DNA of 64,000 nucleotides, taken from assembly GCA_934433135.1 (NCBI GenBank), contig CAKRZO010000002.1, positions 291,123 to 355,122 of the forward strand, given 5' to 3'. The notes under the pieces were generated by a model. It had not been told where the DNA came from and did no database searches. It saw only the letters and a program-made list of their open reading frames with translations. Both the position numbers and the translations under genes were made by a program. Shown piece after piece: positions 8,648 to 16,905 of the stretch. Position 1 is the stretch's first letter. The number at the start of each line of letters is the position of its first letter. Source of the stretch: an uncultured Acetatifactor sp. GTDB taxonomy: Bacteria; Bacillota; Clostridia; Lachnospirales; Lachnospiraceae.

Positions 8648-9895
8648 ATGAGGAAAGACAAATTGCAAAATCTGGCAGATATTCTTAAGAAGTACGGAAA
8701 AATTATACTCCCTGTAGTATTGATTGCAGTGGTGGCAACTGTGGTTGTTCTGATTCTGGATGGCGGTCAGTCTGATAAAGGAGCAGAACCCCTTGTGCCG
8801 GAGAGCCTGCTTTCCGAAAGCGTTGCAACAGATGTCAGTAGCGGAGAAGAATCAGGGCAGATTCCGGAAGTTCCCCTGGAAGAGAATGAGGAAGGTTCTT
8901 TGTACACATTGATGTGTGTGTATTATAATGCACTTGCGACTGGAGATGTAGAGACGATTCAATCCATCAGCAATTATGTGAATGATACCGATGTGATACG
9001 GATCCAGGAACTGAGTAAGTATATTGATCTGTATCCTGTCATTCAGATTTATAAAAAGCCGGGACCGGTTGACGGTTCCTGGATTGCGTATGTATATACG
9101 AAAGTAGAATTTTCCGGATATGATATCGAGGTTCCGGGTTTGCAGACATTTTATGTATGCACTGATGCCAATGGAGAATTGTATCTGAACGAAGGAGAGA
9201 CCTCGGAAGAGGTTTTGAATTACATTACAACAGTAAGCTTGCAGGATGATGTAGTGGAATTGAATAACCGTGTAAATGCGGAATATGATGAAGTGCGTCT
9301 GAATCATGCGAAACTGGCGGATTATATCAATGAATTGCAACTGGAAATCAGTCGCTCTACGGGGGAGGCAATTGCTGCACAGGTTGCCGGAAACAGCGAA
9401 GCGCAGAGTAGTGAGAATTCGCAGGAGAGCGGAGAGAATACGCAAGGCGGCGGAGAGCAGCCCGCAGATCAACCGGCAGATGCTTCCGGAGAAAGTATTC
9501 TGACTGCTACTGTTACAACGACAGTGAACGTGCGTGTATCCGACAGTGAATTATCCGACAAGATCGGAAAATTGACCGGCGGTAGTCAGGTACAGGTCTA
9601 TGAGCAGCGGATTAACGGATGGAGCCATATTTCCTATAATGGTCAGGATGGTTATGTAAAATCACAGTATCTTGCTATAGCAGGTCAGGAAAGTGAAGGT
9701 GAAAGCAGTCAGAGCGGAACCAGAAAATCCGCGACGACAAATGTCAAAATCCGGAGCAGTGCAAGTGCTACGTCCGAGCAGCTGGGAATGGTAATCGGCG
9801 GTGATTCCGTAGAAGTGCTGTCAGAGTCCGGAGAATGGAGCCAGATTCGTTATAACGGCATTACAGGGTATGTAAAATCAGAATATCTGCAGTAA
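8648..9895 (+). CDS. membrane-anchored protein with two bacterial SH3 domains
   Basis: A 415-residue protein with a short cytoplasmic start, one membrane segment (about 20-40, IILPVVLIAVVATVVVLIL), an extracellular mixed domain (about 85-240), a Ser/Gln/Gly-rich linker, and two C-terminal SH3b repeats, each ending in YNGxxGYVKSxYL. SH3b domains usually bind peptidoglycan. Function is otherwise unknown. A GTG at 8639 is in frame but lies within the AGAGGAAGG binding site, so the ATG at 8648 is the start. A hairpin terminator follows at 9932. Confidence 0.8.
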   Translation: MRKDKLQNLADILKKYGKIILPVVLIAVVATVVVLILDGGQSDKGAEPLVPESLLSESVATDVSSGEESGQIPEVPLEENEEGSLYTLMCVYYNALATGDVETIQSISNYVNDTDVIRIQELSKYIDLYPVIQIYKKPGPVDGSWIAYVYTKVEFSGYDIEVPGLQTFYVCTDANGELYLNEGETSEEVLNYITTVSLQDDVVELNNRVNAEYDEVRLNHAKLADYINELQLEISRSTGEAIAAQVAGNSEAQSSENSQESGENTQGGGEQPADQPADASGESILTATVTTTVNVRVSDSELSDKIGKLTGGSQVQVYEQRINGWSHISYNGQDGYVKSQYLAIAGQESEGESSQSGTRKSATTNVKIRSSASATSEQLGMVIGGDSVEVLSESGEWSQIRYNGITGYVKSEYLQ

Positions 9896-9931
9896 ACGTG
9901 TTTTTACGAAAATAGGGGAAAAGAGGATAAG

Positions 9932-9967
9932 AAAGAGCGGTACAGTTTAAGCTGTGCCGCTTTTCTC
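9932..9967. terminator. bidirectional terminator between convergent genes
   Basis: Stem AGCGGTACAG / CTGTGCCGCT (one wobble) with A-run before and T-run after. It serves the SH3 gene on the plus strand and the activase operon on the minus strand, and overlaps the last codons of the activase gene. Confidence 0.7.
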
Positions 9968-10780
9968 ATACCGTTTAGGTTGAAAAATTTCATTTAATTC
10001 TTTCATCTTTTCTTTGGATGGAATATTGAATGATGACATGTTCATTCCAAGTGCATTATATTTATGTTCTCCCATTTTATGATATGGCAAAAGTTCAATT
10101 GCAGGAAGTTTATACGGCGCAAGAAAATGTCTAATACGATTCATTTCTTCAATTGAATCATTAACAGTTGGAATAACAGGTATTCTTATCGAAACATTCG
10201 CCTTGCATTCTAAGAGTTTCCGGAGGTTATTTAAAATCAATTTATTTGATACACCGGTAAATTCCTTATGTACATCGTTATTAAATGCTTTGATATCGTA
10301 TAAAAATAAATCAGTGTGTGGAAGTGTTCGCTCAAAACTTTCCCATGGAATAAATCCTGCCGTGTCGACAGCGGTATGTATGCCCGCATCTTCACATTTC
10401 TCTAAAATTTCACACAGAAAATCAATTTGCAGCATACATTCGCCACCCGAAAAAGTAACGCCGCCATTTGATGTTTCATAAAAAGGTCTGTCTTTTTGTA
10501 TAATACTGAAAACTTCTTCAACGGTATATTCTTTTCCACAGATTTGTTTTGCGTCATTGAAGCAGATAAAACTGGTATCTTTTTCGGTTATGCCTTTACA
10601 TCTGCCGCATCCGGTGCATTTGTCTTTATAAAAAATTATCTGAGGCTTTAATGACTGGCTTTCGGGATTGTGACACCATTTGCATTTTAAGTTACACCCT
10701 TTGAAAAATACAGTGGTTCGTATTCCGGGACCATCGACAAACGAATTTCTCTGAATATCAAAAATGACAGCTGTACCCAT
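9947..10780 (-). CDS. glycyl radical enzyme activase (radical SAM)
   Basis: A 277-residue radical-SAM enzyme that installs the glycyl radical on the partner at 10794. It has FVDGPGIRTTVFFKGCN and the cluster motif CNLKCKWC (CxxxCxxC), then a shortened ferredoxin-like insert with CTGCGRC plus two more Cys (enough for one extra 4Fe-4S cluster rather than two), then VTFSGGECMLQ and the IRIPVIP strand. In-frame upstream Met codons exist, but the ATG at 10780 has AGGAGGTG 7-8 bases before it, so it is chosen. The gene starts 14 bp after the stop of the glycyl radical enzyme and is in one operon with it. Confidence 0.92.
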   Translation of the reverse strand: MGTAVIFDIQRNSFVDGPGIRTTVFFKGCNLKCKWCHNPESQSLKPQIIFYKDKCTGCGRCKGITEKDTSFICFNDAKQICGKEYTVEEVFSIIQKDRPFYETSNGGVTFSGGECMLQIDFLCEILEKCEDAGIHTAVDTAGFIPWESFERTLPHTDLFLYDIKAFNNDVHKEFTGVSNKLILNNLRKLLECKANVSIRIPVIPTVNDSIEEMNRIRHFLAPYKLPAIELLPYHKMGEHKYNALGMNMSSFNIPSKEKMKELNEIFQPKRYEKSGTA

Positions 10781-10793
10781 GATTAAACACCTC

Positions 10794-12917
10794 CTATCTT
10801 GTATGTGCGGTTCTTTGTATAATTTCATCCTGCAACCCTTCATTTAAAAATACGAAATAGTCAGAAAATCCGGAAACTCTTACACGTAAGTTTCTGTATT
10901 TATCAGGAGAGCTCTTTGCGTTTATTAAATCTTTCTTTGAAACATATGTAAGCTGAAAATGTGTTCCACCCATTTTAAAATATGCTTCAAACAAGCATAC
11001 TAACTTTTCAAAGTTTTCATCATTTTTAACTAGTTGCTCATCCAGCAGAATGTTTGTAACACTCGGACCTGTTAAAATGGAGTAGGGGTCGCATTTTGCA
11101 ACCGAGGACAATAATGCTGTAAGCCCATTCCTGTCTTTACCTTCCGACTGTCCGATTCCAAAGCTTATCATATCACCATCAAATCTTCCGTCCGGTGTGG
11201 CTTTTGTATGATCACCGAAAAATTTATGGTGTTGATTATAACCGATAAGATTTCCGAAAAGGAGCTTTTTTCTCAAATAATTATTACCGTCATTCCACTT
11301 ATCAAGGCTTTTAAAGAACCTGTGCGCTATATCATTCGAGCAATCATCATCATTACCAAAGAACATTCCGTTTTTTAAAATGTATTCTCTCAAATTTTCA
11401 AATCCTGTCCAATTGTTTTTCAGTGCATCAATTAATTGTTTCATTGTAATTTGTTTTTCATCAAAAACCAACTGTTTTGTCACAGAAAGAGAGTCTATTA
11501 CATTTGATATGCCTATAAGCAGCCCGACAGCAATATATGTGTCTGTTCCCCCCTGGGTAACACTTTTTGCATTTTCTGTACAGCCGTCAATAAACATGTT
11601 ACTCACCAAATTACAGTCGCGGCTGCGTATGGTTTGAAATCCCCTGCCGATTTTGTCAGCTTTCCGTAAATCATTAAACAGTTCTTCCTGGAATATATTA
11701 TAAAACGCATCAAATGTTTGAACCGTTATAATATCGTCACTTCGTCCAAAGAATGTATTTTGGATGCATCGAACAATATTCATCGGGTCAAATCCAAAAA
11801 CAATACCGCCGGGAAGTGCAATCTCATTGCAGCCGATCATTGTGTAATTCACGGCTTTTTTATATGAGAATCCGGTATATTTCATTAAGCCGTTTATTCG
11901 GGGCTCATCATTAACAAATGCAATGCGCTTGTTCGGATCTTTTCTCTCACAATCCATCATATAATGCAGCACCTCATGCGGTGTTTTGGGTGTCCAGCGG
12001 AGTGAGATTTGCGGTATCCATGTTGGTAACTCCATAAGAGATTCAACGATTAATTTCGATAATTCATTAAAACCGTCTTCGCCATTTTCAAGATACCCGC
12101 CGACACAAAAGTGCGATTCGCCGCCGCGGTAAAATCTGTCGGAAGAAATATGTATTCTCGCTTGCAGCATTAAGAATAATTCCTGCAAATATTCGGTCGC
12201 TTCCTCCTTGGTGAGAATTCTGTTTTCTATGTCTTTTTTGTAATACGGATATAAATATCGGTCGATTAATCCAATACTGTCCGGAATGAAACCGTAACAA
12301 ACATATAGTGACAAAATTGCCTCATAAAAGTTGCTTGCAGGGTTTTTCGGTACAATTTTAAGCGATCGAGACAATTTCTCCAGATTTTTCTTATACTTTT
12401 TATTTGATATGGTTTTAGAAAAACTCAGCGCTTTTTCAGAGCATTTATCCGCCCAATCAACCAAAGCATCACATATATCGGATTGAGTTTCTAAAAATTG
12501 AATTGCTTCGGCATTATCCTTGTGATTTTCTATCGATTTTCTTATTTTTGCTTTAATGCCAACTATACCACTGTTGATTAGTTTTCCAAAATCTCCCGCT
12601 GAATGCTGCCACTCGAATGTGAGCAGATTATCGACAGGTTGGTTATAGAAATTATCCCAAGCTATTTTGAAGTTTTTATGCCCGGGTCGCCCGAAAATAT
12701 CGCCCTCCACACTGCCATCAAAGGTAATTAAGCCTGTAAAGCATGATTCGGCAACAATCAAAGGTTCTTGATTTCTTATATATTCACAAACTCTTTTTGC
12801 AGACATTTTTATCGGTTGCAAAAACAAGTCACACCGGTTATATTCTGTTTTTACCGGATAAACATACATTTCACCTAAAACAGTTTTCTTAACCAATTTT
12901 TCGATTCTCTCATTCAT
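10794..12917 (-). CDS. glycyl radical enzyme of the PFL/glycerol-dehydratase superfamily, subgroup unassigned
   Basis: A 707-residue enzyme, shorter than typical dehydratase-type members (about 780-850). The radical-site motif RVSGFSDYF (Gly about residue 683) and the thiyl-radical loop MIGCNEI (Cys about 363, Glu about 365) are both present. The CxE pattern fits eliminases, decarboxylases and lyases rather than pyruvate formate-lyase, which has a Cys-Cys pair; Asn between them differs from the common GCVE. No microcompartment genes are nearby. It starts with GGGAGGACAAACG upstream and lies between a dehydrogenase and its activase. The substrate cannot be predicted; the AT-rich codon use of this cassette suggests acquisition. 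Confidence 0.9.
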   Translation of the reverse strand: MNERIEKLVKKTVLGEMYVYPVKTEYNRCDLFLQPIKMSAKRVCEYIRNQEPLIVAESCFTGLITFDGSVEGDIFGRPGHKNFKIAWDNFYNQPVDNLLTFEWQHSAGDFGKLINSGIVGIKAKIRKSIENHKDNAEAIQFLETQSDICDALVDWADKCSEKALSFSKTISNKKYKKNLEKLSRSLKIVPKNPASNFYEAILSLYVCYGFIPDSIGLIDRYLYPYYKKDIENRILTKEEATEYLQELFLMLQARIHISSDRFYRGGESHFCVGGYLENGEDGFNELSKLIVESLMELPTWIPQISLRWTPKTPHEVLHYMMDCERKDPNKRIAFVNDEPRINGLMKYTGFSYKKAVNYTMIGCNEIALPGGIVFGFDPMNIVRCIQNTFFGRSDDIITVQTFDAFYNIFQEELFNDLRKADKIGRGFQTIRSRDCNLVSNMFIDGCTENAKSVTQGGTDTYIAVGLLIGISNVIDSLSVTKQLVFDEKQITMKQLIDALKNNWTGFENLREYILKNGMFFGNDDDCSNDIAHRFFKSLDKWNDGNNYLRKKLLFGNLIGYNQHHKFFGDHTKATPDGRFDGDMISFGIGQSEGKDRNGLTALLSSVAKCDPYSILTGPSVTNILLDEQLVKNDENFEKLVCLFEAYFKMGGTHFQLTYVSKKDLINAKSSPDKYRNLRVRVSGFSDYFVFLNEGLQDEIIQRTAHTR

Positions 12918-12935
12918 TTCGTTTGTCCTCCCACA

Positions 12936-13676
12936 TCACCTGATTGAGTATCCACCGTCAAAAATAACGGTTTCCCCACAGATCATCTTTGCCTTGTCAT
13001 CCAGAAGATACATTGCAAGATTCGCAATTTCATCTATTGTTACATAACGTCCGTAAGGTATTCTGTCATGTTTTATGGAATCTCCTTTGTGCCAGTTGTT
13101 CATTTCGGTTGCAACTGGTCCCGGTGCAATTCCGTTTATGGTTATCCCATCAGGTGCAAACATTTTGCCCCAGCCGCGTGTCAGCCCTGTTGCGAGGACT
13201 TTAGAACCTCCGTATGCACCGTAAATCGGCTCTTCACCTGCTACCGATGTAATGTTTAATATATTGCCTTTTATATTGTTTTTAAGCATATAATTAACAA
13301 CAGCTTGCATAGTGAAAAATACTGCACTTGAGTTAACATTTATAACATCCTGCCATTCCTTTACCGTTGTTTTTAAAAGACTGTTTCTGTCCCATTCGCT
13401 TCTCTGTGCAAAAACTCCGGCATTATTTACCACAATATCCAGTCCACCAAGTATCTCAGCAGTTTGCTTTATTTTTTCGTTTGCTTTATCGAATTCCGCA
13501 GCGTCCCAAACCATAGGGAATACATTTTTACCAAGCTCTTGTGCAACGAACTCAAGCGTTTGAAGATTACGCCCCGTTATAACAACAGTACAGCCGTTTT
13601 GAGATAGTTTTTTTGCAATGGCATATCCGATTCCCCTGCTTGCACCTGTAACCAAAGCCTTTCTCATTTTATTCAC
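12936..13676 (-). CDS. short-chain dehydrogenase/reductase (SDR)
   Basis: A 246-residue classical SDR: cofactor motif TGASRGIG (about residues 9-16), NNAG (about 88-91), catalytic Ser in NITSVAG and the YxxxK pair in AYGGSK, then PGPVATEM. It is the first gene of the minus-strand operon with the glycyl radical enzyme 18 bp downstream, so it probably reduces or oxidises the substrate or product (for example an aldehyde or ketone released by the radical enzyme). Start ATG at 13676 with AGGAGGTG upstream. Confidence 0.92.
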   Translation of the reverse strand: MNKMRKALVTGASRGIGYAIAKKLSQNGCTVVITGRNLQTLEFVAQELGKNVFPMVWDAAEFDKANEKIKQTAEILGGLDIVVNNAGVFAQRSEWDRNSLLKTTVKEWQDVINVNSSAVFFTMQAVVNYMLKNNIKGNILNITSVAGEEPIYGAYGGSKVLATGLTRGWGKMFAPDGITINGIAPGPVATEMNNWHKGDSIKHDRIPYGRYVTIDEIANLAMYLLDDKAKMICGETVIFDGGYSIR

Positions 13677-13700
13677 ACCTCCTATAATATCTTTATGTTA

Positions 13701-13728
13701 ATTATATAACAGATTTGAAGGTTGTAAA
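13701..13728 (-). promoter_or_regulatory. promoter for SDR-glycyl radical enzyme operon
   Basis: On the minus strand, TTTACA (13723-13728), 16-bp spacer, TATAAT (13701-13706), 25 bp before the SDR start codon. Confidence 0.6.
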
Positions 13729-13756
13729 TGTTTGAAAAAAATGAATTTGTTTGAAA
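13729..13756. promoter_or_regulatory. candidate AraC-type operator (direct repeat)
   Basis: TGTTTGAAA occurs at 13729-13737 and again at 13748-13756, 19 bp apart, directly abutting the -35 box of the operon. Direct repeats at about two helical turns next to -35 are how AraC activators usually bind; the assignment is by position. Confidence 0.5.
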
Positions 13757-13768
13757 CGGATATTTTTA

Positions 13769-13797
13769 TTGAAATACTGAAAAATATATGATATAAC
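13769..13797 (+). promoter_or_regulatory. promoter for AraC-family regulator
   Basis: TTGAAA (13769-13774), 17-bp spacer, TATAAC (13792-13797), 25 bp before the start codon. Confidence 0.55.
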
Positions 13798-13822
13798 AAA
13801 ATCAAAAAAGGAAAAGAGAAGA

Positions 13823-14638
13823 ATGCAAACTGAAATAATGGTATATACACATGACGCGGTGTTTTTTTGTGATACACTGACAGGCAGTACTCCTTATCTT
13901 TCCAATAAACCCAGAAATCACGATAGTTTTGCTTTTGTTACAGACGGAATTCTTGGATATGAAAAACAAGGAAAGATTGTTCAGATAAAAAAGGGACAGG
14001 TTGCATATATAGCAAAGGGTTCTATTGATAAAAGCAGCGCATACGGATGCGGTGTAGTTTCATATATTGCTGTAAATTTTAATTTTGATACAAGCCCGAC
14101 TTCATCAAACCATAACCTGCCGTTTGACACTGTTTGTTCAGGAAAAAATGCATATCGCTACGAGAAATTATTTCAGGAAGCGGTTAATGAGTATAGTTTG
14201 GGTTTGCCCGGCTCCCGAATGATATGCAATGGAATTTTATGCCAGATAATTGGTCAGCTTTACAATGACCTTGTTTTCGAGGATATTAATTATAAAATGG
14301 CAAATAAAATTGAAATTGCCCTTGATTATTTAAACCGAAATTATAGCCGTTCCGATTTGAAAATTAAAGAATTGGCAGAAATAACAGGAATTAGCGAAAA
14401 GCATTTCAGACGCATTTTTTACGATGTATATAAAAAGAATCCGCATGAATTTTTAAAGTATTTTCGCTTGAATAAAGCAGAATTGTTAATTTTGAATACT
14501 TCAAAACAGATTTCAGAGATTGCATTTCAATGCGGTTTTTCAGATGTGTACTCATTCAGTCATTGCTTCAAAAAGAACTATGGGGTTTCACCAACGGATT
14601 ACAGAAAAACTCAGGCAGGGTGGGATCAGATCTTTTGA
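13823..14638 (+). CDS. AraC-family transcriptional activator
   Basis: A 271-residue regulator. The N-terminal part (about 10-110) looks like the cupin ligand-binding domain; the C-terminal 100 residues have two helix-turn-helix units (KIKELAEITGISEKHFRRIF and ISEIAFQCGFSDVYSFSHCF) and the family ending YGVSPTDYRKTQ. It is divergent from the SDR-glycyl radical enzyme operon, with both promoters and a direct repeat in the 146-bp gap, so it most likely senses that pathway's substrate. Like the operon it is clearly more AT-rich than the flanking genes. Confidence 0.9.
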   Translation: MQTEIMVYTHDAVFFCDTLTGSTPYLSNKPRNHDSFAFVTDGILGYEKQGKIVQIKKGQVAYIAKGSIDKSSAYGCGVVSYIAVNFNFDTSPTSSNHNLPFDTVCSGKNAYRYEKLFQEAVNEYSLGLPGSRMICNGILCQIIGQLYNDLVFEDINYKMANKIEIALDYLNRNYSRSDLKIKELAEITGISEKHFRRIFYDVYKKNPHEFLKYFRLNKAELLILNTSKQISEIAFQCGFSDVYSFSHCFKKNYGVSPTDYRKTQAGWDQIF

Positions 14639-14736
14639 CACGGTAATCATTTGTACAAATTATGTATAAAAGAAAGCAGAACGGCACATACTGAATTCAA
14701 AAAGGCTGTATTTGTAAAGGAAGGAAGAAGTGCTGT

Positions 14737-15168
14737 ATGAAAAGAGAAGAAATGAGAGTTTACCAGGAGATTCAGAGGAATGCAAGAACTGCCGTTATGG
14801 TGATTGACACCGTAGCAGATAAAGTTTATGACAGGGATCTGTCTGCATATTTGTCCAGGCAGTCACTGGAGTATTCCGGACTGCAGAACCAGGCGACGGA
14901 AAAGCTGTTGGAGTGCGGGATGGAACCGGTTCAGTCCAATCACTTATCGGAAATGGCTTTAAAAAGCAGTCTGCATTATAATACATTATTAAATAACAGC
15001 ACAAGCCGTATCGCAGAGCTTATGATGAAAGAAAGTAGTGCCGGAATGGTGGCAATGAACAAGGTACTGAATCATAATGAAGAAGCTGCTGAATCGTCTG
15101 TTGCATTGGCCCATAGACTCCTTGAACTGCAGGAGGGAAGTATAGAACACTTAAAAAAGTTCTTGTGA
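14737..15168 (+). CDS. conserved all-helical protein, function unknown
   Basis: A 143-residue soluble protein, predicted to be almost entirely helical with Ala, Leu, Glu and Ser rich amphipathic stretches (four-helix-bundle look, ferritin- or DUF2383-like in feel, but no metal-binding motif is evident). No signal peptide or membrane segment. The ATG at 14737 has GGAAGGAAG about 10 bases upstream. It precedes gdhA by 66 bp, but gdhA has its own promoter overlapping this gene's end. I do not recognise the family. Confidence 0.65.
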   Translation: MKREEMRVYQEIQRNARTAVMVIDTVADKVYDRDLSAYLSRQSLEYSGLQNQATEKLLECGMEPVQSNHLSEMALKSSLHYNTLLNNSTSRIAELMMKESSAGMVAMNKVLNHNEEAAESSVALAHRLLELQEGSIEHLKKFL

Positions 15169-15191
15169 AAAAACAAAAAATGCTATATAAT
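15164..15191 (+). promoter_or_regulatory. promoter for gdhA
   Basis: TTGTGA (15164-15169), 16-bp spacer, TATAAT (15186-15191). The -35 box overlaps the stop codon of the preceding gene. Confidence 0.5.
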
Positions 15192-15234
15192 AAAACAGAA
15201 TTATTTTTGATTATTTATGCAGGAGGACTTATTT

Positions 15235-16569
15235 ATGTCATATGTAGATGAGGTATTGGATCTGGTGGTTGCAAAGAACCCGGCACAGCCGGAATTTCAC
15301 CAGGCAGTAAAGGAAGTACTGGAATCTCTTCGTGTCGTAATTGAAGCTAATGAAGAGGCATACAGAAGAGATGCTCTTTTGGAGAGACTGGTAACACCGG
15401 AGAGACAGATTCTGTTCCGTGTTCCGTGGGTAGACGACAAGGGACAGGTACAGGTAAATAACGGATTCCGTGTTCAGTTCAATTCCGCAATCGGACCTTA
15501 TAAGGGGGGATTAAGACTGCATCCTTCCGTTAATCTGGGAATTATTAAATTCCTTGGTTTTGAACAGGTATTTAAGAATTCACTTACCAGTCTTCCCATC
15601 GGCGGCGGCAAAGGCGGATCGGATTTTGATCCCAAGGGAAAATCGGACAGAGAAGTAATGGCTTTCTGTCAGAGCTTTATGAACGAATTATATAAGCATA
15701 TCGGAGCAGACACCGATGTGCCTGCAGGAGATATCGGTACCGGTGCAAGAGAAATCGGGTACATGTATGGTCAGTATAAGCGCCTGACAGGTCTTTATGA
15801 AGGCGTTCTGACCGGAAAGGGACTGTCCTACGGCGGATCCTTAGCAAGAAAGGAAGCTACCGGTTACGGACTTCTGTACTTAACGGAAGAAATGTTAAAG
15901 TGCAACGGAAGTGATATCAAAGGAAAGACCGTTGCAGTTTCCGGTGCCGGAAATGTTGCTATTTATGCCTGTGAGAAGGCACAGCAGCTCGGTGCCAAAG
16001 TGGTTACGGTATCTGATTCTACCGGCTGGATTTACGACCCGGAAGGAATTGATATTGCATTGCTGCAGGACGTAAAAGAAGTTAAGAGGGCAAGATTGAC
16101 CGAGTATGCAGCAGCAAGACCAAGTGCCGTATATCATGAAGGAAAAGGTGTATGGAGCGTAAAATGTGATGTGGCACTTCCTTGCGCAACACAGAACGAA
16201 CTGAATCTGGAAGATGCGAAGATGCTGGTTGCCAACGGCTGTAAGGCAGTTGCAGAAGGTGCTAACATGCCTACCACATTGGAAGCAACCAAGTATTTCC
16301 AGGAGAATGGTGTTCTGTTCTGCCCAGGAAAAGCTGCAAATGCCGGCGGCGTTGCAACTTCTGCACTGGAAATGAGCCAGAACAGTGAAAGACTCAGCTG
16401 GACATTTGAAGAAGTGGATCAGAAGCTTAAGACAATCATGGTTAACATTTTCCACAATCTGGACAAGGCTGCAAAACAGTACGGACTGGAAGGCAATTAT
16501 GTGGCAGGCGCTAATATAGCCGGATTTTTGAAGGTTGCTGACGCTATGACCGCACAGGGAATTGTATAG
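15235..16569 (+). CDS. gdhA: NADP-type glutamate dehydrogenase
   Basis: A 444-residue hexameric enzyme (E. coli GdhA is 447) that makes glutamate from 2-oxoglutarate and ammonia. Visible: NNGFRVQFNSAIGPYKGGLR, PIGGGKGGSDFDPKGKS with the catalytic Lys, DVPAGDIGTG and the nucleotide-binding VAVSGAGNVA. An upstream in-frame ATG at 15217 is followed by AGGAGG, which is the binding site for the ATG at 15235; the latter is the start. Stand-alone gene followed by a terminator at 16684. Confidence 0.97.
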   Translation: MSYVDEVLDLVVAKNPAQPEFHQAVKEVLESLRVVIEANEEAYRRDALLERLVTPERQILFRVPWVDDKGQVQVNNGFRVQFNSAIGPYKGGLRLHPSVNLGIIKFLGFEQVFKNSLTSLPIGGGKGGSDFDPKGKSDREVMAFCQSFMNELYKHIGADTDVPAGDIGTGAREIGYMYGQYKRLTGLYEGVLTGKGLSYGGSLARKEATGYGLLYLTEEMLKCNGSDIKGKTVAVSGAGNVAIYACEKAQQLGAKVVTVSDSTGWIYDPEGIDIALLQDVKEVKRARLTEYAAARPSAVYHEGKGVWSVKCDVALPCATQNELNLEDAKMLVANGCKAVAEGANMPTTLEATKYFQENGVLFCPGKAANAGGVATSALEMSQNSERLSWTFEEVDQKLKTIMVNIFHNLDKAAKQYGLEGNYVAGANIAGFLKVADAMTAQGIV

Positions 16570-16585
16570 AAAATTTATTTGTGGT

Positions 16586-16599
16586 ATGAAACGTTTCAT
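16586..16599. promoter_or_regulatory. 14-bp perfect palindrome, LacI-operator-like
   Basis: ATGAAACGTTTCAT, centred on CG, lies 17 bp after the gdhA stop. Its form resembles LacI/GalR-family operators, but no LacI gene or fitting promoter is next to it. Confidence 0.3.
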
Positions 16600-16683
16600 C
16601 AGATCTGTTTTTACTGTTAGTTTTACCTGAGGTTCTATCTCAACTTTAGTTTTACATTAATGAAAAGCTATTATTCAAAAGGA

Positions 16684-16738
16684 AAAGAGTGACTGTCTTA
16701 TGGGCATCCGGAAATTGCCGGTAAGACGACCACTCTTT
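16684..16738 (+). terminator. gdhA terminator
   Basis: Outer stem AAAGAGTG/CACTCTTT (16684-16691 with 16731-16738), inner stem GTCTTA/TAAGAC, followed by TTTCTT. Confidence 0.65.
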
Positions 16739-16759
16739 CTTATGTAAACAAGGAGGAAA

Positions 16760-16867
16760 ATGAAAAGTTTTGGCGGAGCTGTTCGATGCCTCTTACGTCA
16801 TCTGCAGCTCCTTTGTATGATTCTATTATATGGGATAAATGTGTCCAAAGTGCGTATTCTTTTCTAA
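16760..16867 (+). CDS. candidate small protein of 35 residues
   Basis: An ATG at 16760 is preceded by a perfect AGGAGG at a spacing of 3 bases and opens a 35-codon frame with a basic start and hydrophobic middle (HLQLLCMILLYGINV). It lies between the gdhA terminator and the convergent DUF1624 gene. There is no family match I recognise, the spacing to the binding site is short, and no promoter is obvious, so this is a weak candidate only. Confidence 0.25.
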   Translation: MKSFGGAVRCLLRHLQLLCMILLYGINVSKVRILF

Positions 16868-16905
16868 AAAAAAGTAAATTAATTATGAATGAAGAAAAAA
16901 TCTGT

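Noticed and set aside
16586..16599. CcpA cre site
   Set aside because: The palindrome is 12-14 bp with the CG at the centre but does not match the 14-bp cre spacing; listed as a LacI-like palindrome only.
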